Below are positions 1 through 10,420 of a DNA stretch of 64,000 bases, in pieces (the stretch's first letter is position 1; every line of letters begins with the position of its first letter). The notes beneath the pieces are model-generated. The model was not told the DNA's origin. It was given only the letters and a program-made list of their open reading frames with translations, and did not search any database. A program made the translations under genes and the position numbers. The DNA lies in NCBI GenBank assembly GCA_022432975.1, contig CM039514.1:9593519-9657518 (forward strand), read 5' to 3'. The stretch comes from Begonia masoniana. Taxonomy: Eukaryota; Streptophyta; Magnoliopsida; Cucurbitales; Begoniaceae.

Positions 1-845
1 ACGCAGTCGTCCAAACTTAAAAGACAGACGTAGTCGTCCAAATTTACATGACAGAAACAGTCGTCCAAAGTCAAGTTGACGCAGTCGTCCAAAGTCAAGA
101 TAGACGCTGTCGTCCAAAGTACTCGTCCAAATTTCAAGCGTCAAAATGTACGAGCATGTGGTCAAAGACAGAACATCGAATTGATGCAGCTCATTCGTCT
201 AAACTCAGTCGTCCAAAGGGAGAATAGACCACGAGTGATAGCGACTCCAGAACTCAACGGATATTTTACTGCGTACGGACTCATCTCCAACGGTCATATT
301 TTGAATGAGACACGAATTACAGTCAAGAGTACAAATTGAAGAATCCGAGCCCGAGAGAAAAACTTTTTGCCAATTTTATAATTATCGCTTGACTCACACG
401 AGCAAATTGTTTTGTAATACTCTGCAATTTTCTACATCTCTCTACTCCTAAACTTGAGATTCTGTTTTGAGAGTGTAGCCTTGTGCTTAAATATTCATCC
501 TGTAAAAGTGTAAAAGCAGTGGATTGACGCCTGGGAAGATCAATCCAGAAGTGTAAAGGCAGTAGATCGATGCCCGTGAAGTTTGATCTAGGTTTCTCAT
601 GAGGAGAAGGAAAGAATCTTCAAAGGGGAGCCTTGGAGCGTGGAAGTAGGCAGGATTGGCCGAACCACGTTAAAAATCTCGGGTGTTATTTTCTCTCTAT
701 CTCTCTTACTTTAATCTGCTTACTTGTCTGAAAATCTCAGAAATTACATGCAAAGAGAGAAGATAAAATAAACCTAATTTGTATTGCTGAAATCGATTAG
801 GTTAAGAAATTATTTAAAAAAGTCTAATTCACCCCCTCTTAGACA
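1..845 (+). mobile_element. SIRE/Maximus-like copia LTR remnant (3' part)
   Basis: The first ~210 bases hold irregular copies of a roughly 30-bp unit with the core CAGTCGTCCAAA. They are followed by text typical of long copia LTR ends, including GTAAAAGCAGTGGATTGACG-like stretches and a terminal TTCACCCCCTCTTAG at about 829-843. No polyprotein follows because the next sequence is a Tekay-type LTR fragment. The short open frame at 76-339 lies inside the repeat and shows no protein similarity. The family assignment comes from the style of the LTR end only. Confidence 0.4.
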
Positions 846-1456
846 ATCACGATCCTAAACTCACTACTAGAAAATCGCGTAAAATTTAAAACTTTACTCC
901 ACACATTAAATATCATCATTTGAACACGTTTAAAAATAATTTAAAACGTTGCAGCGGAAGACTTTCGTAGAAAAATTAACTTTAATAAAATTTTGAGTCA
1001 AAATGTGGACACTCTTCGTAAAATTCAAAACGACTTTCCTTTAGAAATTTGGGCGGCATAACGCCTAATTCTCTTAGAAAACCAAAACTTTCTACAAATT
1101 TTATTCTCAAATCAATCAACCAAAACTATTATCCATAAAATTCTCATCCAGTACCAAAAGTATTTATATGCATCAAAATTAACTACTAAAAAGTTGAAAT
1201 CCAACTATAAAACCTAAAATGACTCAACACAATTCAAAATGACTCTAAACTGTTCACCCACACACCATGGTCAAAATGCCCTAACAGCCGGCCGGATCAT
1301 CCCACGAGCGCGCTTCTTCAACTGCCACCTAATCTTGGGCATGCTCTGGGTACTCACTGGGAATCACCTAGTCACCTACATCACAGAATTCATCTATTAG
1401 CCTAATGCTAAGCAAGTAATACATAATAAAAGTAAATGCTAAAAACCATGCACATC
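846..1456 (-). mobile_element. Diverged Tekay-type LTR fragment
   Basis: This stretch keeps landmarks of the solo LTRs at 2406-4505 and 15927-18009. These include the GCAGCGGAA block near 953 and the block around 1370-1420 (CATCTATTAGCCTAATGCTA). It lacks the terminal TGTAACGCCCC end and is shorter, so it is an older, internally deleted copy. Orientation is minus, judged from the TGTARCACCCGG start that complete copies show on the minus strand. Confidence 0.5.
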
Positions 1457-2135
1457 TGTAACGCCCCGAGTTTTCTAAACTAAGTTCGTTACACATAAAC
1501 CCGAACATAAATTTTGGACCAAATTTAAAACTTCGCTCGAAAGTCAAATTTGAACGTTTGCTAAAAACACAAAAAAAAAAAAAACTAGCAGCGAAAAATT
1601 TTTGAGCAAAGGAAAGTGAAGCAAAACTATAAAACAATGTTCGAATAATCAGTTAAAATATTAAGAATTAATTCGGACAAAAGAGATGAAAGCTTAAGCG
1701 TAAAATACTCAAAATTCGTAAAAAGTCAAATGCATCTGCCGCTAAACAAGGTCAAGGAAAAAGGGCAGAAATAAAACTGAAGGCTTCCACCGATGACGTC
1801 AGTCGGAAGAATCATTCTTTCAACTTCAGCCGATCGCAAAACGACAAGTTTTGCTACTCGCATCTACCGATGACGTCAGCCGGATGAATCATCCATCCAG
1901 CCTCTGCAGATCACAAAACGACAAATACACTTACTCACATCTTCCGGTAGATAAAATGCTCGACATCATCCGGTTACAAAACGACAAAAGACTTTTACCT
2001 TCATCATCCTATGGATAAATCACTCGACATCATCCAGTTACAAAACGACAAAAGACTTTTACCTTCATCATCCGATGGATAAAATACTGACTTTTACCTT
2101 CATCATCCTATGGGTAAATTACTCGACATCATCCG
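1457..2135 (-). mobile_element. Truncated Tekay-type LTR (U5 end)
   Basis: It begins exactly with TGTAACGCCCCGAG, the reverse complement of the LTR 3' terminus, and stops abruptly where Athila gag coding begins near 2136. The 1790-2130 part is an array of CATCATCCGGTTACAAAACG and CATCATCCGATGG units, also present in the copy at 15927-18009. No matching TSD can be given because the U3 end is missing. Confidence 0.6.
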
Positions 2136-2400
2136 ATGGCTCTTATGCAGTTTATGACCGAAACTCATACTGCGATGCGAAATCAATCAGCCCAAATTCA
2201 AAGTCTTGAAAATCAACTTGGTCAATTTGTGAGCGTCATAAATAGAAGGCCTCAAGGCTCACTACCAAATAACACAGAGGTGAACCCCAAAGGTCATTGT
2301 AATGCAATCACCACTCGCAAGGGAACCGTAATTGAACCAGTGCAAAAAGGGACACAAGTGCCTAAAGTTGTTAATGAGGAGTCAAATGCAGATGAAGTTC
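2136..2400 (+). pseudogene. Athila gag fragment (C-terminal part)
   Basis: The frame contains the gag stretch LMQFMTETHTAMRNQ, matching the paralogous gag on the minus strand near 15549-15660 (FMQFMAETRTTMQNQ), then a linker up to the solo LTR. Coding resumes after that insertion at 4511 with a QRLKNVKLDKQF segment that leads into protease. The N-terminal capsid part and the zinc knuckle are absent here but present in the inverted copy. It is a decayed structural gene of a retroelement. Confidence 0.75.
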
Positions 2401-2405
2401 AAAAG

Positions 2406-4505
2406 TGTAACGCCCCGAGTTTACTGAACCCGGTTTGTTACTCATAAACCCGAATATTACTAAGAAAACTTGGACCAAATTTAAAACTTCGTACAAAAAT
2501 TTAAAATTTGGACATTTGATAAAACATGTAAACTTGCAGCGGAAATCGTTTAAACAAAAATAAAATTAACCAAAACCATGTTAAAATAATCATTGGGAAT
2601 GTTAAGAAACAATCGGTTAAGAAGCGAAGGTTTAACTCGTGAAAATACTTTAAAGGTTGTAAAAGTCAAATTCATCGTCCGCTGAACAAAGTCAACGAAA
2701 AGGGGGGAAAAGCTATTTGAAGACATCCACCGGTGAAATAAGAAGACATCATCCGGTGCGCATGTGCTTCTCACGTGAGCAATTAAAACGTGGCCCGGTG
2801 ATAAACACACTTCAAATCTCACCTCACCCGAGCACTAGACGACAAAATAATACGCACATCGCCCGGTCACTAGACGACAAACGTAATTCACACATCGCCC
2901 GATCACTAGACGACAAACATAATACACACATCGCCAAGTCACTAGACGACAAACATAATACACACATCGCCCGGTCACTAGACGACAAACATAATGCTTA
3001 TATCATCCGGTGACTATTCGACAAACGACTTAACCCTTCTCATCCGACGAGCAAAACACTCGACATCGCCGGATGACTAAAACACTCGACATCATCCGAT
3101 AGACATAAAATTACATCATCCGGTGACTTTTCTGAAGTCATCTTCCGATAGAGAGGAAACACAACACCATCTATAGAAAGGAATTTACTTGTTTCTCTTA
3201 GACCATTCAGAAACAACTCCGACCATAGCATTAATCAAATCCAGTGAAAATCAGCATTTAAAACTCAACAGATTACTAGTATCAGTAAATCTCAAAACGT
3301 ATTCGAAATACTAAAATTTCTACTGTCATGAAAACTCAACATACTCAGACTTGATCATTATCAACTAAACCTCAACAACTGCCGACACCAGTTAACCCGC
3401 CTCATCAGTTTACCAAGCCGGGACATGGATGTGCTCCTCCAACCACACCTAATCATCTGTGTACTCAGGAAATTCACCTGTGGTATCCTCAACACCTACA
3501 TCACAAAACTCATCTATTAGCCTAATGCTAAGTAAGTAAAGCAATAATGAAATGATATGCTGAAACAAAATCCTAAATATGCAGTTTCTACTTTCTCATC
3601 TCGGTTGTACTTCGTTTGTTTACTGATCAGATCCCATGATTCCCTTGGGAGTGGGATCAGTTCTCTCAATGTCTACATCCTCTTCATTAATTAAGAGGTG
3701 GATGAGGTCCCTTAATAACTGTTCTGATCCCTCAATTCCCTTGGGAGTGGGATCAGTTCTCCCAATGTTATAAATCCTCTTCATCAGTTAAGGGGTGGAT
3801 TAGTTCCCTTAACCGCCAATGCCCGTCAATTTGAACTTGCCTTTCCATATGATACATGAAAATTCATTTTCGTTTTCTTTCAAATTTATGATGCATGACA
3901 TACAGAAAATACTCAAACATGCAAAAACCTACTGTTTTGTGATGTAGGCCCGAGGGCACACACAATACTTTACTTACCTGGTCTCCTGGAAATCGCTCGG
4001 CTATAGGCTACTCCAGAAATCTGCTCACCTAGAACCATCGACAGATTATAGATTAGATCTCCACTAGACTTTATCTAACTACCCTGAAGTCTAAGGAAGC
4101 CGGTTTGGGGCTCTACTGATTAAACATTCCCGATACATCACTAAACCCCAAACCCAAATCTCTCACTCGCAGCCTTTTGAAAACACATACATTGCAATCC
4201 TTCAGCTACCTAAGCACTAGAACAGCAAGTAATTTAATCAAAACTCACATTGGTTGGGGAAAATCGGAGGGGAATCGCCTAGAGGATGTCCGCCGAGCTG
4301 AGAGGTAAGAGTAATAAAATAGTGGCGGCTAAACCTCACTAAACCTTTCCTTAAATACGTTATCCACAATATAAATTCGCAATTACCATCTTGCCCCTGC
4401 CTAATCAGTTAATAACCTAATCAACATTTCCCTCAATTTTAACCATAAAATTATATACCACCGTTTGATAACTTATTTTGATTTATATTGAAACCGGGTG
4501 CTACA
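2406..4505 (-). mobile_element. Solo LTR, Tekay-type, TSD AAAAG
   Basis: A 2100-bp LTR with termini TGTAACGCCCC...GGGTGCTACA is flanked by the perfect 5-bp duplication AAAAG (2401-2405 and 4506-4510). It interrupts Athila gag. There is no internal region, so it arose by LTR-LTR recombination. On the minus strand it begins TGTAGCACCCGG like other Tekay LTRs. It holds a splice-donor-like CCAG/GTAAGT (minus, at 3977) and an acceptor-like TGTAG/GT (minus, at 3496), followed by a short acidic ORF (3449-3495). Confidence 0.9.
2844..3012. repeat. ~36-bp minisatellite inside solo LTR
   Basis: Five imperfect copies of a unit containing CACATCGCCCGGTCACTAGA followed by CGACAAACATAATA. They lie next to further CATCATCCGG units that run to about 3130. 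The array is an expansion inside the LTR. Sister LTRs carry different units at the same relative place. Confidence 0.85.
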
Positions 4506-4510
4506 AAAAG

Positions 4511-5446
4511 TCATCACCATCTCATCATTCTCCAACTCAAGCAAACTCCCCTCCAGTGCCGTTTCTGCAAAGATTGAAAAATGTGAAGCTTGATAAACAA
4601 TTTTTTTAATTCCTGGATGTCTTCAAGAAGCTCCACATTAATATTCTATTTGCCGACGCGTTGGAACAAATGCCGAGTTATGCCAAATTTACGAAAGATA
4701 TTCTTTCCCACAAGCAGAAAATAGAGGAGTGTGGTATTATTGCTCTTTCAAAAGAGTGCAGTGCCATTATTCAGAAGAAACTCCCTCAAAAACTAAAAGA
4801 TCCGAGAAGTTTTACTGTGCCTTGCGAGATTGAAAATTATGTATTTACCAGGGCACTGTGCGACCTTGGGGCGAGCATTAATTTAATGTCTTTATCTATA
4901 TTCCGAAAACTTAATCTAGGCGAAGCAAAGCAGATAAGGGTTACATTACTGATGGCAGATCGTTCTATTAAACACCCGAGGGGAATCATTGAAGATGTGC
5001 TTGTAAAGGTAGATAAATTCATATTCCCTACTGATTTTATTGTTCTTGATATGGAAGAAGATAGAATTGTGCCGATTATTTTGGGTAGACCATTCCTTCC
5101 TACGGGTCGTGCTCTTATTGATGTATAAAAAGGTGAGTTGAGCTTGAGAGTTCAGAATGAAGAAGTCACCTTTAACGTGTTCAGAGCCATGAAATATCCA
5201 AGGGAGGATAATGATGTTTTTCAGGTTGAAGTTACCGAGTCCGCGGCAGATGAAGTTGCACGTCGACCAGATGACCCTTTAGAAACATGTATGTTTGAGC
5301 AGAATTATTCTCTGGAAGAGGACAAGGAAGTACGTGGTTATGTGATGTGGATAGACTCTTATGAGCCGAATATGAGGAAATACTATGAAAATTTGGGGGA
5401 AGGCCCGTCACGCCGTTGCCATCCATTGTGCAACCACCTGTGCTAG
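4511..5446 (+). pseudogene. Athila gag C terminus and aspartic protease
   Basis: After the solo LTR, gag resumes out of frame with an in-frame stop at about 4606. A retropepsin-like domain follows (open from 4661, 155 codons) with the active-site stretch ALCDLGASINLM, where the usual DTG/DSG is DLG as in many Athila-type proteases. It continues through IPIILGRPFL-like sequence (here VPIILGRPFL) and TGRALIDV. A TAA at 5126 breaks the link to the next segment (5138-5446), which reads through EEVTFNVF. The enzyme would cleave the Gag-Pol polyprotein but is inactive here because of the stops. Confidence 0.85.
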
Positions 5447-6636
5447 AATTGAAGACACTGCCTTCACATTTAAAATACGCATATTTACAAGCTCCATCTT
5501 CCTTACCAGTAATTATCTCTGCCGACCTATCTATAAAAGAAGAAGATAAATTACTCCGAGTTCTTCAAAAATTCAAAGCAGCAATTGGTTGGACTTTGGC
5601 AGATTTAAATGGGATAAGCTCGTCATTTTGTATGCATCGAATTCTTATGGAGGAAGATCACAAACCATCAGTGGAACACCAACAACGTCTCAACCCCACC
5701 ATGAAAGAAGTAGTGCGCAAAGAAATCTTTAAGTGGTCAGATGCGGGGGTGATATACCCAATTTCTGATAGTTCATGGGTTAGCCCCGTCCAAGTTGTAC
5801 CGAAAAAGGGAGGAATGACAGTTGTGCAAAATGAAAATAATAAGCTCATTCCTACTCGCACTGTCACCGGTTGGCGCATATGTATGGACTATAGGAAATT
5901 AAACAAGGCTACAAGGAAAGATCATTTCCCGCTTCCGTTTATTGATCAGATGCTTGATAGGCTCGCAGGACATGAATTTTATTGTTTTCTTGATGGATAC
6001 TCCGGATACAATCAAATAGCCATATCCCCCGAAGACCAAGAGAAAACCACATTTACCTGCCCTTACGGCACCTTTGCATTTCGACGAATGCCCTTTGGTC
6101 TTTGTAACGCTCCTGCCAGTTTTCAACGATGTATGATAGCAATATTTTCTAACATGGTCGAACGCATTATTGAAGTATTCATGGATGATTTTTCTGTTTT
6201 TGGATCTTCTTTTGATCGTTGTCTGGAGAATCTGAATAGGGTGCTTCAACGTTGTGTTGAGACAAATTTGGTACTCAATTGGAAAAAATATCATTTCATG
6301 GTACGTGAAGGTATTGTATTAGGCCATCGGGTATCATCCAAAGGGATAGAAGTGGATCGTGCCAAGATTGATATGATTGAGAAGCTACCACCACCTATCT
6401 CAGTTAAGGGCGTGAGGAGTTTTTTGGGACACAAAGGATTTTATCGTAGATTCATCCAAGATTTCAGCAAGATCACCAAGCCATTATGTAACCTACTGGA
6501 AAAGGGTGTGGAGTTTAAGTTTGATACTGAATGCTTAAATGCATTCCATTTTTTGAAAGAAAAGCTCACTTCAGCACCAATTGTAGTAGCACCAGACTGG
6601 AACCATCCATTCCAAAATTATGAGGGATTCCAGTGA
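5416..6636 (+). pseudogene. Athila reverse transcriptase
   Basis: A 406-codon open stretch covers the full palm and fingers of a Ty3/gypsy RT. It contains WVSPVQVVPKKGG, the MDYRKLNKATRKDHFPLPFI block, the FLDGYSGYNQI block, the catalytic FMDD box (in EVFMDDFSVFG, about residues 255-265) and the connection motif SFLGHKGFYRRF. A frameshift near 6620 separates it from RNase H (the next segment starts in another frame with [13 protein letters not shown]). Catalytic aspartates are kept, so decay of this stretch is recent or mild. Confidence 0.9.
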
Positions 6637-7015
6637 TTTTGCAATTGGAGCAATGTTAGGGCAACGCAAAGATAAGACCTTCCACACTATTTATTATGAA
6701 AGTCGAGTCCTTAATGAAGCCCAGTTGAATTACGCTACAATAGAAAAAGAACTACTGGCAGTGTTATTCGTCTTCGACAAATTTCGTCCTTATCTTATCG
6801 GCAATAAGGTAATAGTTTTTACTGATCATTCAACCATTAAATACCTTATGGTTAAAAAAGATGCAAAGTCGCGCCTCATTTGTTGGGTTTTACTACTCCA
6901 AGAGTTCGATCTAGAAATTAGAGATAAAAAGGGCACGGAAAATCTAGTGGGAGATCACCTGTCAAGACTACAACCTCAAGGACATTGTGCAAGAGGATGG
7001 AGTACCAATTGTTGA
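6620..7015 (+). pseudogene. Athila RNase H
   Basis: It continues RT in a shifted frame. Visible Ty3-type RNase H landmarks are [10 protein letters not shown], the [14 protein letters not shown] glutamate block, the [10 protein letters not shown] aspartate block and [13 protein letters not shown] at the end. It overlaps the 3' end of the RT frame and the 5' end of the integrase frame, all as products of indels in one ancestral pol. Confidence 0.85.
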
Positions 7016-8339
7016 TACCTTTCCGGATGAACAACTCTTTAGTGTCAACAATACACCATGGTACAGAGATATCGTCAATTTTCTGGCTAGCGGTGTTTTA
7101 CCCATAGAGCCTTCAGCTTATAAAAGAAAAAAAAAATTTGTTGATGTTAAAAGATATTATTGGGATAATCCCTTTCTTTACAAGCACTGTGCAGATCAGG
7201 TCATAAGACGGTGTATTCCGGAAGATGAGATGGAAAATATATTAAGGCATTGTCATTCACTAGAGTGTGGGGGCCATTTTGGTGGCAAGCGAACAGCTGC
7301 AAAGGTATTACAATGTGATTTTTTTTTTGCCTACCCTTTTTAAAGATGCTCATTTCTTTGCTATGTCATGTGACCGCTGCCAACGTACCAGAAATATTTC
7401 ACGCCGAGATGAGATGCCATTGACCAATATTCTTGAAATAGAATTATTTGATGTTTGGGGGATCGATTTCATGGGTCCCCGTTTCCTACTTCTTTCAATC
7501 ATAAATATATTCTCCTGGCAATCAATTATGTGTCAAAATGGGTGGAGGCATCTGCTACCCTAACTAATGATGATAAAGTAGTGCTCAATTTTCTTCGTAA
7601 AAATGTTTTCACATGATTCGGTACTCCAAGGGCTATTATCAGTGATGAAGGTACGCATTTTTGCAATAAGCAATTTGAAGCCTTATTGTTGAAATATGGT
7701 GTAAAGCATCGCAAGGCTCTCGGTTATCATCCGCAATCTAATGGCCAAACTGAGGTTTCAAATAGAGAGATCAAGAAAATTTTAGAAAAGACGGTAAGCT
7801 CATCTCGCAAAGATTGGTCATGAAAGCTAAATGATTCTCTTTGGGCATATCGAACAGCATTCAAAACACCATTAGGTATGTCCCCATACCGTTTGATTTT
7901 TGGTAAAACATGTCATCTTCCAGTGGAATTAGAGCATTGAGCTTTATGGGCTATTAAAAAAAACATGGAGTCACAAGCAGTAGGCGAAGCGAGAATATTA
8001 CAGTTGAATGAGCTGGATGAATTTAGAAAAGAAGCTTATGAAAATTTCAGAATTTATAAAGAAAAGACAAAGGCGTGGCATGATAAACATATTGTGCCAA
8101 AGGAATTTACACTAGGACAACAAGTCTTATTATTTAATTCTCGTCTTTGGTTATTCTCTGGAAAACTCAAGTCACGATGGTCAGGACCGTTCATGATAAT
8201 TAAAGTGTTTCCTCACGGCGCCGTTGAAATTCAAGGTGAAGATCAATCTATATTCAAGGTTAACGGTCAAAGATTGAAACCGTATTGGGGCGGTACATTC
8301 GACATTGAAAAATCTATCCTCATGCTAAACAAAATGTGA
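6987..8339 (+). pseudogene. Athila integrase with C-terminal domain, multiply broken
   Basis: The N-terminal HHCC part lies in 7200-7400 (HCHSLECGGHFGGKRTA, then SCDRCQRT in another frame). The core shows GIDFMGP, then [11 protein letters not shown] and [17 protein letters not shown] near 7636-7775, so the catalytic D, D and E are recognisable but lie across frameshifts and stops (for example TGA at 7820-7822 and at 7938-7940). The last open part (7965-8339) holds the DKHIVPKEFTLGQQVLL and GPFMIIKVFPHGAVEI region of the C-terminal domain. It is inactive. Confidence 0.85.
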
Positions 8340-8606
8340 AGCAGCACAGCGTCAAGCTGACAACGTTAAAACAAGCACTTGGTGGGAGGTAATCCATTTA
8401 TCATTTATTTTTAGTATTGATTTGCTCTGTTAACATTCCGGTTAAATTTCTAAGTTTAGTTTTATTTTTTTTATTTTATTTCTATTTTTATTTATTTACT
8501 TATTGTTTTCATTTTAAGTTCTAATTTCGTAATGTCATTTTCATAGGAGTAGTTTTATTATTATTTGGAATGTTTAATTGTTTTTGGAGTTTTAAGTAAA
8601 AAAAAA

Positions 8607-8668
8607 ACAAATATTTCGACCTTCTCTGAAAAGTAAAAAAAAAACAAATATTTCGACCTTCTCTGAAA
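8607..8668. repeat. Tandem duplication, 36-bp spacing
   Basis: The stretch ACAAATATTTCGACCTTCTC is present twice (about 8608 and 8644) downstream of the Athila pol. It is a simple local duplication next to the CGATCGATCG cluster. Confidence 0.8.
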
Positions 8669-8677
8669 CAGAGAAGT

Positions 8678-8812
8678 GGCCGATCGATCGGCTCATTTGG
8701 CGAACAATCGGCTAAATGTGGCAATCGATCGGCGAAGCACAGTAATTTTGTTTCAAACAGAGAAGTTGTCGATCGATCGACTAAATGTGGCGATCGATCG
8801 GCGAAGCACAAT
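8678..8812. repeat. CGATCGATCG palindrome cluster, Athila 5' of Cassandra
   Basis: Three or four copies of a bipartite palindromic unit, CGATCGATCGGCT-AAATGTGG-CGATCGATCGGC. They are separated by AGCACAGTAATTTTGTTT-type linkers. The array is split by the Cassandra insertion and continues at 10426-10475 and 10562-10572. The same unit style recurs at 13985-14240 and, in an unrelated LTR, at 43080-43272. Confidence 0.8.
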
Positions 8813-8835
8813 AATTTTGTTTAAAACAGAGAAGT

Positions 8836-9225
8836 TGTAACGACCCATTTTTCCAGCAAGATATTGTCCGCTCTGGGGATTGGGCCTCCCCTCACGGCTT
8901 TGTTTGGCGAGAACTTCCCAGAAGGTCACCCAACCTGAAATTGCTCTCGCCGAAGCACTTTTAACTTCGGAGTTCTTATGGGATCAGTTGTCAATTGTGC
9001 TCCAAAACGCGTCTTACTATCTTGGGAGGGTCTCCTTACATATGTTTCATTTCCATATATTTCCCCAAGCGATGTGGGATTGTGACAATACCCTCTTTAC
9101 GACCCAGGATTCGCCTATATTAGAGTCTGGGATTCGCCTACACTCGGCTTAGGTCCCGAGGTTTGCCCCAAATCTCGAGCTATGCCCCTCAGTCGTACTC
9201 ATACGTGCATATTCGGGTCATCACA
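8836..9225 (-). mobile_element. Cassandra LTR with 5S rRNA-like core
   Basis: On the minus strand it runs from TGTGATGACCCG to GGGTCGTTACA. A 5S rRNA-like core lies at about 8903-8990. It includes AGAACTCCGAAGTTAAAAGT, GCTTCGGCGAGAG and GGTTGGGTGACC, which correspond to the A-box, intermediate and C-box control regions of 5S genes. It is slightly longer than the plus-strand copies (390 versus 377 bp). Confidence 0.85.
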
Positions 9226-9290
9226 ATCACCTCCCCTCGGGGGACCAACGTCCTCGTTGGCCACATTTTCAGTTGGGTACAGGCTCTGAT

Positions 9291-9380
9291 ACCATTTCTC
9301 GATTTGTGCGTGTCATCCTTGCGCAGAGGCCATGCTAATCTTCTCTGTATCATTCCAATTTTATCGGATGTCCCGAAGGA
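9291..9380 (-). ncRNA. Near-full-length U6 snRNA-derived sequence fused to Cassandra PBS
   Basis: On the minus strand this reads CTTCGGGACATCCGATAAAA, continues through the ACAGAGA box, the AGATTAGCATGG region and CGCAAGGATGACACGCA, and ends GAGAAATGGT. It matches plant U6 from about nucleotide 2 to about 96, with one missing G in the 5' stem-loop and two C-to-T changes. No U6 promoter (USE or TATA) or terminal T run is present. Upstream is a Cassandra LTR start, and downstream the AAATGGT of U6 merges into the tRNA-Met primer-binding site TGGTATCAGAGCC. It is a captured copy, not a functional U6 gene. Confidence 0.93.
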
Positions 9381-9522
9381 TTAGGTCCCGAGGTTTGCCC
9401 CACAACTCGAGGTTTTCCCTGCAGTCATACTCATACGTGCACATTCGGGTCATCACAATCACCCTCCCTATGGGGCCCAACATCCTCGTTGGCCACATTT
9501 CCAGTTGAGTACAGGCTTTGAT

Positions 9523-9579
9523 ACCATTTCTCAATTTGTGCATGTCATCCTTGTGCAGGGGCCATGCTACTCTTCTCTG
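9523..9579 (-). ncRNA. Truncated U6 snRNA-derived sequence, second copy
   Basis: This is the 3' 57 nt of U6, from CAGAGAAGA to GAGAAATGGT on the minus strand, again fused to a Cassandra PBS (TGGTATCAAAGCC). Relative to U6 its changes include three losses at CpG sites (GCGC to GCAC, CACG to CATG, TCGA to TTGA), as expected from methylated-cytosine decay, plus one T-to-G. The 5' end is cut at the inversion point with the plus-strand PPT at 9580. Confidence 0.88.
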
Positions 9580-9595
9580 CAGGGGGGTGGGTGAT

Positions 9596-9972
9596 TGTAA
9601 TGACCCAGATGTGTAAGTATGTGTACGATGGCTGCACAAACCGGAACCCGGATGACAGTACGTCAGTACGGGCGAACCGAAAGGTGACAGGTCATAAAAA
9701 AGGGGTCGTCACAATCCCACATCGCTTAGGGAAGCATGTGGAAATGAAACATAAGTAAAGAGACCCTCCCAAGATAGCAAGACGCGATTTGGAGCACAAT
9801 TGGCAACGGATCCCATAAGAACTCCGAAGTTAAAAGTGCTTCGGCGAGAGTAGTACCAGGTTGGGTGACCGACTGGGAAGTCCTCGCCAAACAAAGCCGT
9901 GAGAGGAGGATATTGGGCTACGGCCCAATCCCCAGAGCGGACAATATCTTGCTGAAAAAAAGGGTCGTTACA
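9596..9972 (+). mobile_element. Cassandra LTR (5' of plus-strand pair)
   Basis: A 377-bp LTR runs from TGTAATGACCC to GGTCGTTACA, with the 5S-like core at about 9802-9886 (ACTCCGAAGTTAAAAGTGCT, GCGAGAGTAGTACCAGG, TTGGGTGACC). It is preceded by a purine tract (CAGGGGGGTGGGTGAT) and followed by AA and the PBS TGGTATCAGAGCC (9975-9987). The open frame on the opposite strand (9709-10338) is a by-product of the repeat. Confidence 0.9.
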
Positions 9973-10043
9973 AATGGTATCAGAGCCTGTAACCAACCGG
10001 AAATGTGGCCAACGGGGACGTTGGGCCCCTGAAGGGGGGTGAT

Positions 10044-10420
10044 TGTGATGACCCAGATGTGTAAGTATGTGTACGATGGCTGCACGAACCGAAACCCGGA
10101 TGGCGGTACATCTGCGTGGGCGAACCGGAAGGTGACGGGTCATAAAAAGGGGGTCGTCACAATCCCACATCGCTTGGGAAAGTATGTGGAAATGAAACAT
10201 ATGTAAAGAGACCCTCCCAAGATAGTAAGACGCGTTTTGGAGCACAATTGGCAACGGATTCCATAAGAACTCCGAAGTTAAAAGTGCTTCGGCGAGAGTA
10301 GTACCAGGTTGGGTGACCGACTGGGAAGTCCTCGCCAAACAAAGCCGTGAGGGGAGGATATTGGGTTACGGCCCAATCCCCAGAGCGGACAATATCTTGC
10401 TAGGAAAATGGGTCGTTACA
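10044..10420 (+). mobile_element. Cassandra LTR (3' of plus-strand pair)
   Basis: A 377-bp partner of 9596-9972, starting TGTGATGACCC directly after the PPT AAGGGGGGTGAT and ending GGTCGTTACA. The 5S-like core is at about 10250-10335. The two LTRs differ at scattered positions, mostly CpG, so this is not a very recent copy. The 3' TSD GAAGT follows immediately. Confidence 0.9.

Larger units (their letters stand above)
8836..10420. mobile_element. Composite Cassandra TRIM with U6 segments, TSD GAAGT
   Basis: A 1585-bp block is flanked by GAAGT at 8831-8835 and 10421-10425. Its left part is in minus orientation: an LTR with a 5S-like core (8836-9225), PBS/PPT internal stretch (9226-9290), a U6-derived segment (9291-9380), the 5' 77 bp of an LTR (9381-9457), a second internal stretch (9458-9522) and a truncated U6 segment (9523-9579). 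Its right part is in plus orientation: a PPT (9580-9595), LTR (9596-9972), internal stretch with PBS (9973-10043) and LTR (10044-10420). Both outer ends are therefore LTR 3' (U5) ends. No protein is encoded. Cassandra elements depend on proteins from other retrotransposons. Confidence 0.85.

Noticed and set aside
9291..9380. Functional U6 gene
   Set aside because: There is no upstream sequence element or TATA at the usual spacing and no T-run terminator. The 3' end is fused to a primer-binding site.
9802..9886. 5S rRNA gene
   Set aside because: Only the middle and 3' part of 5S is present, inside Cassandra LTRs with TG...CA ends, PBS and PPT. No tandem 5S unit or terminator is present.
9709..10338. 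209-codon open frame on the minus strand
   Set aside because: It lies wholly within Cassandra LTR pairs and crosses their 5S-like core. The same frame recurs in every copy (53258-53653, 54521-54841, 54114-54617), as expected for a repeat without coding function.
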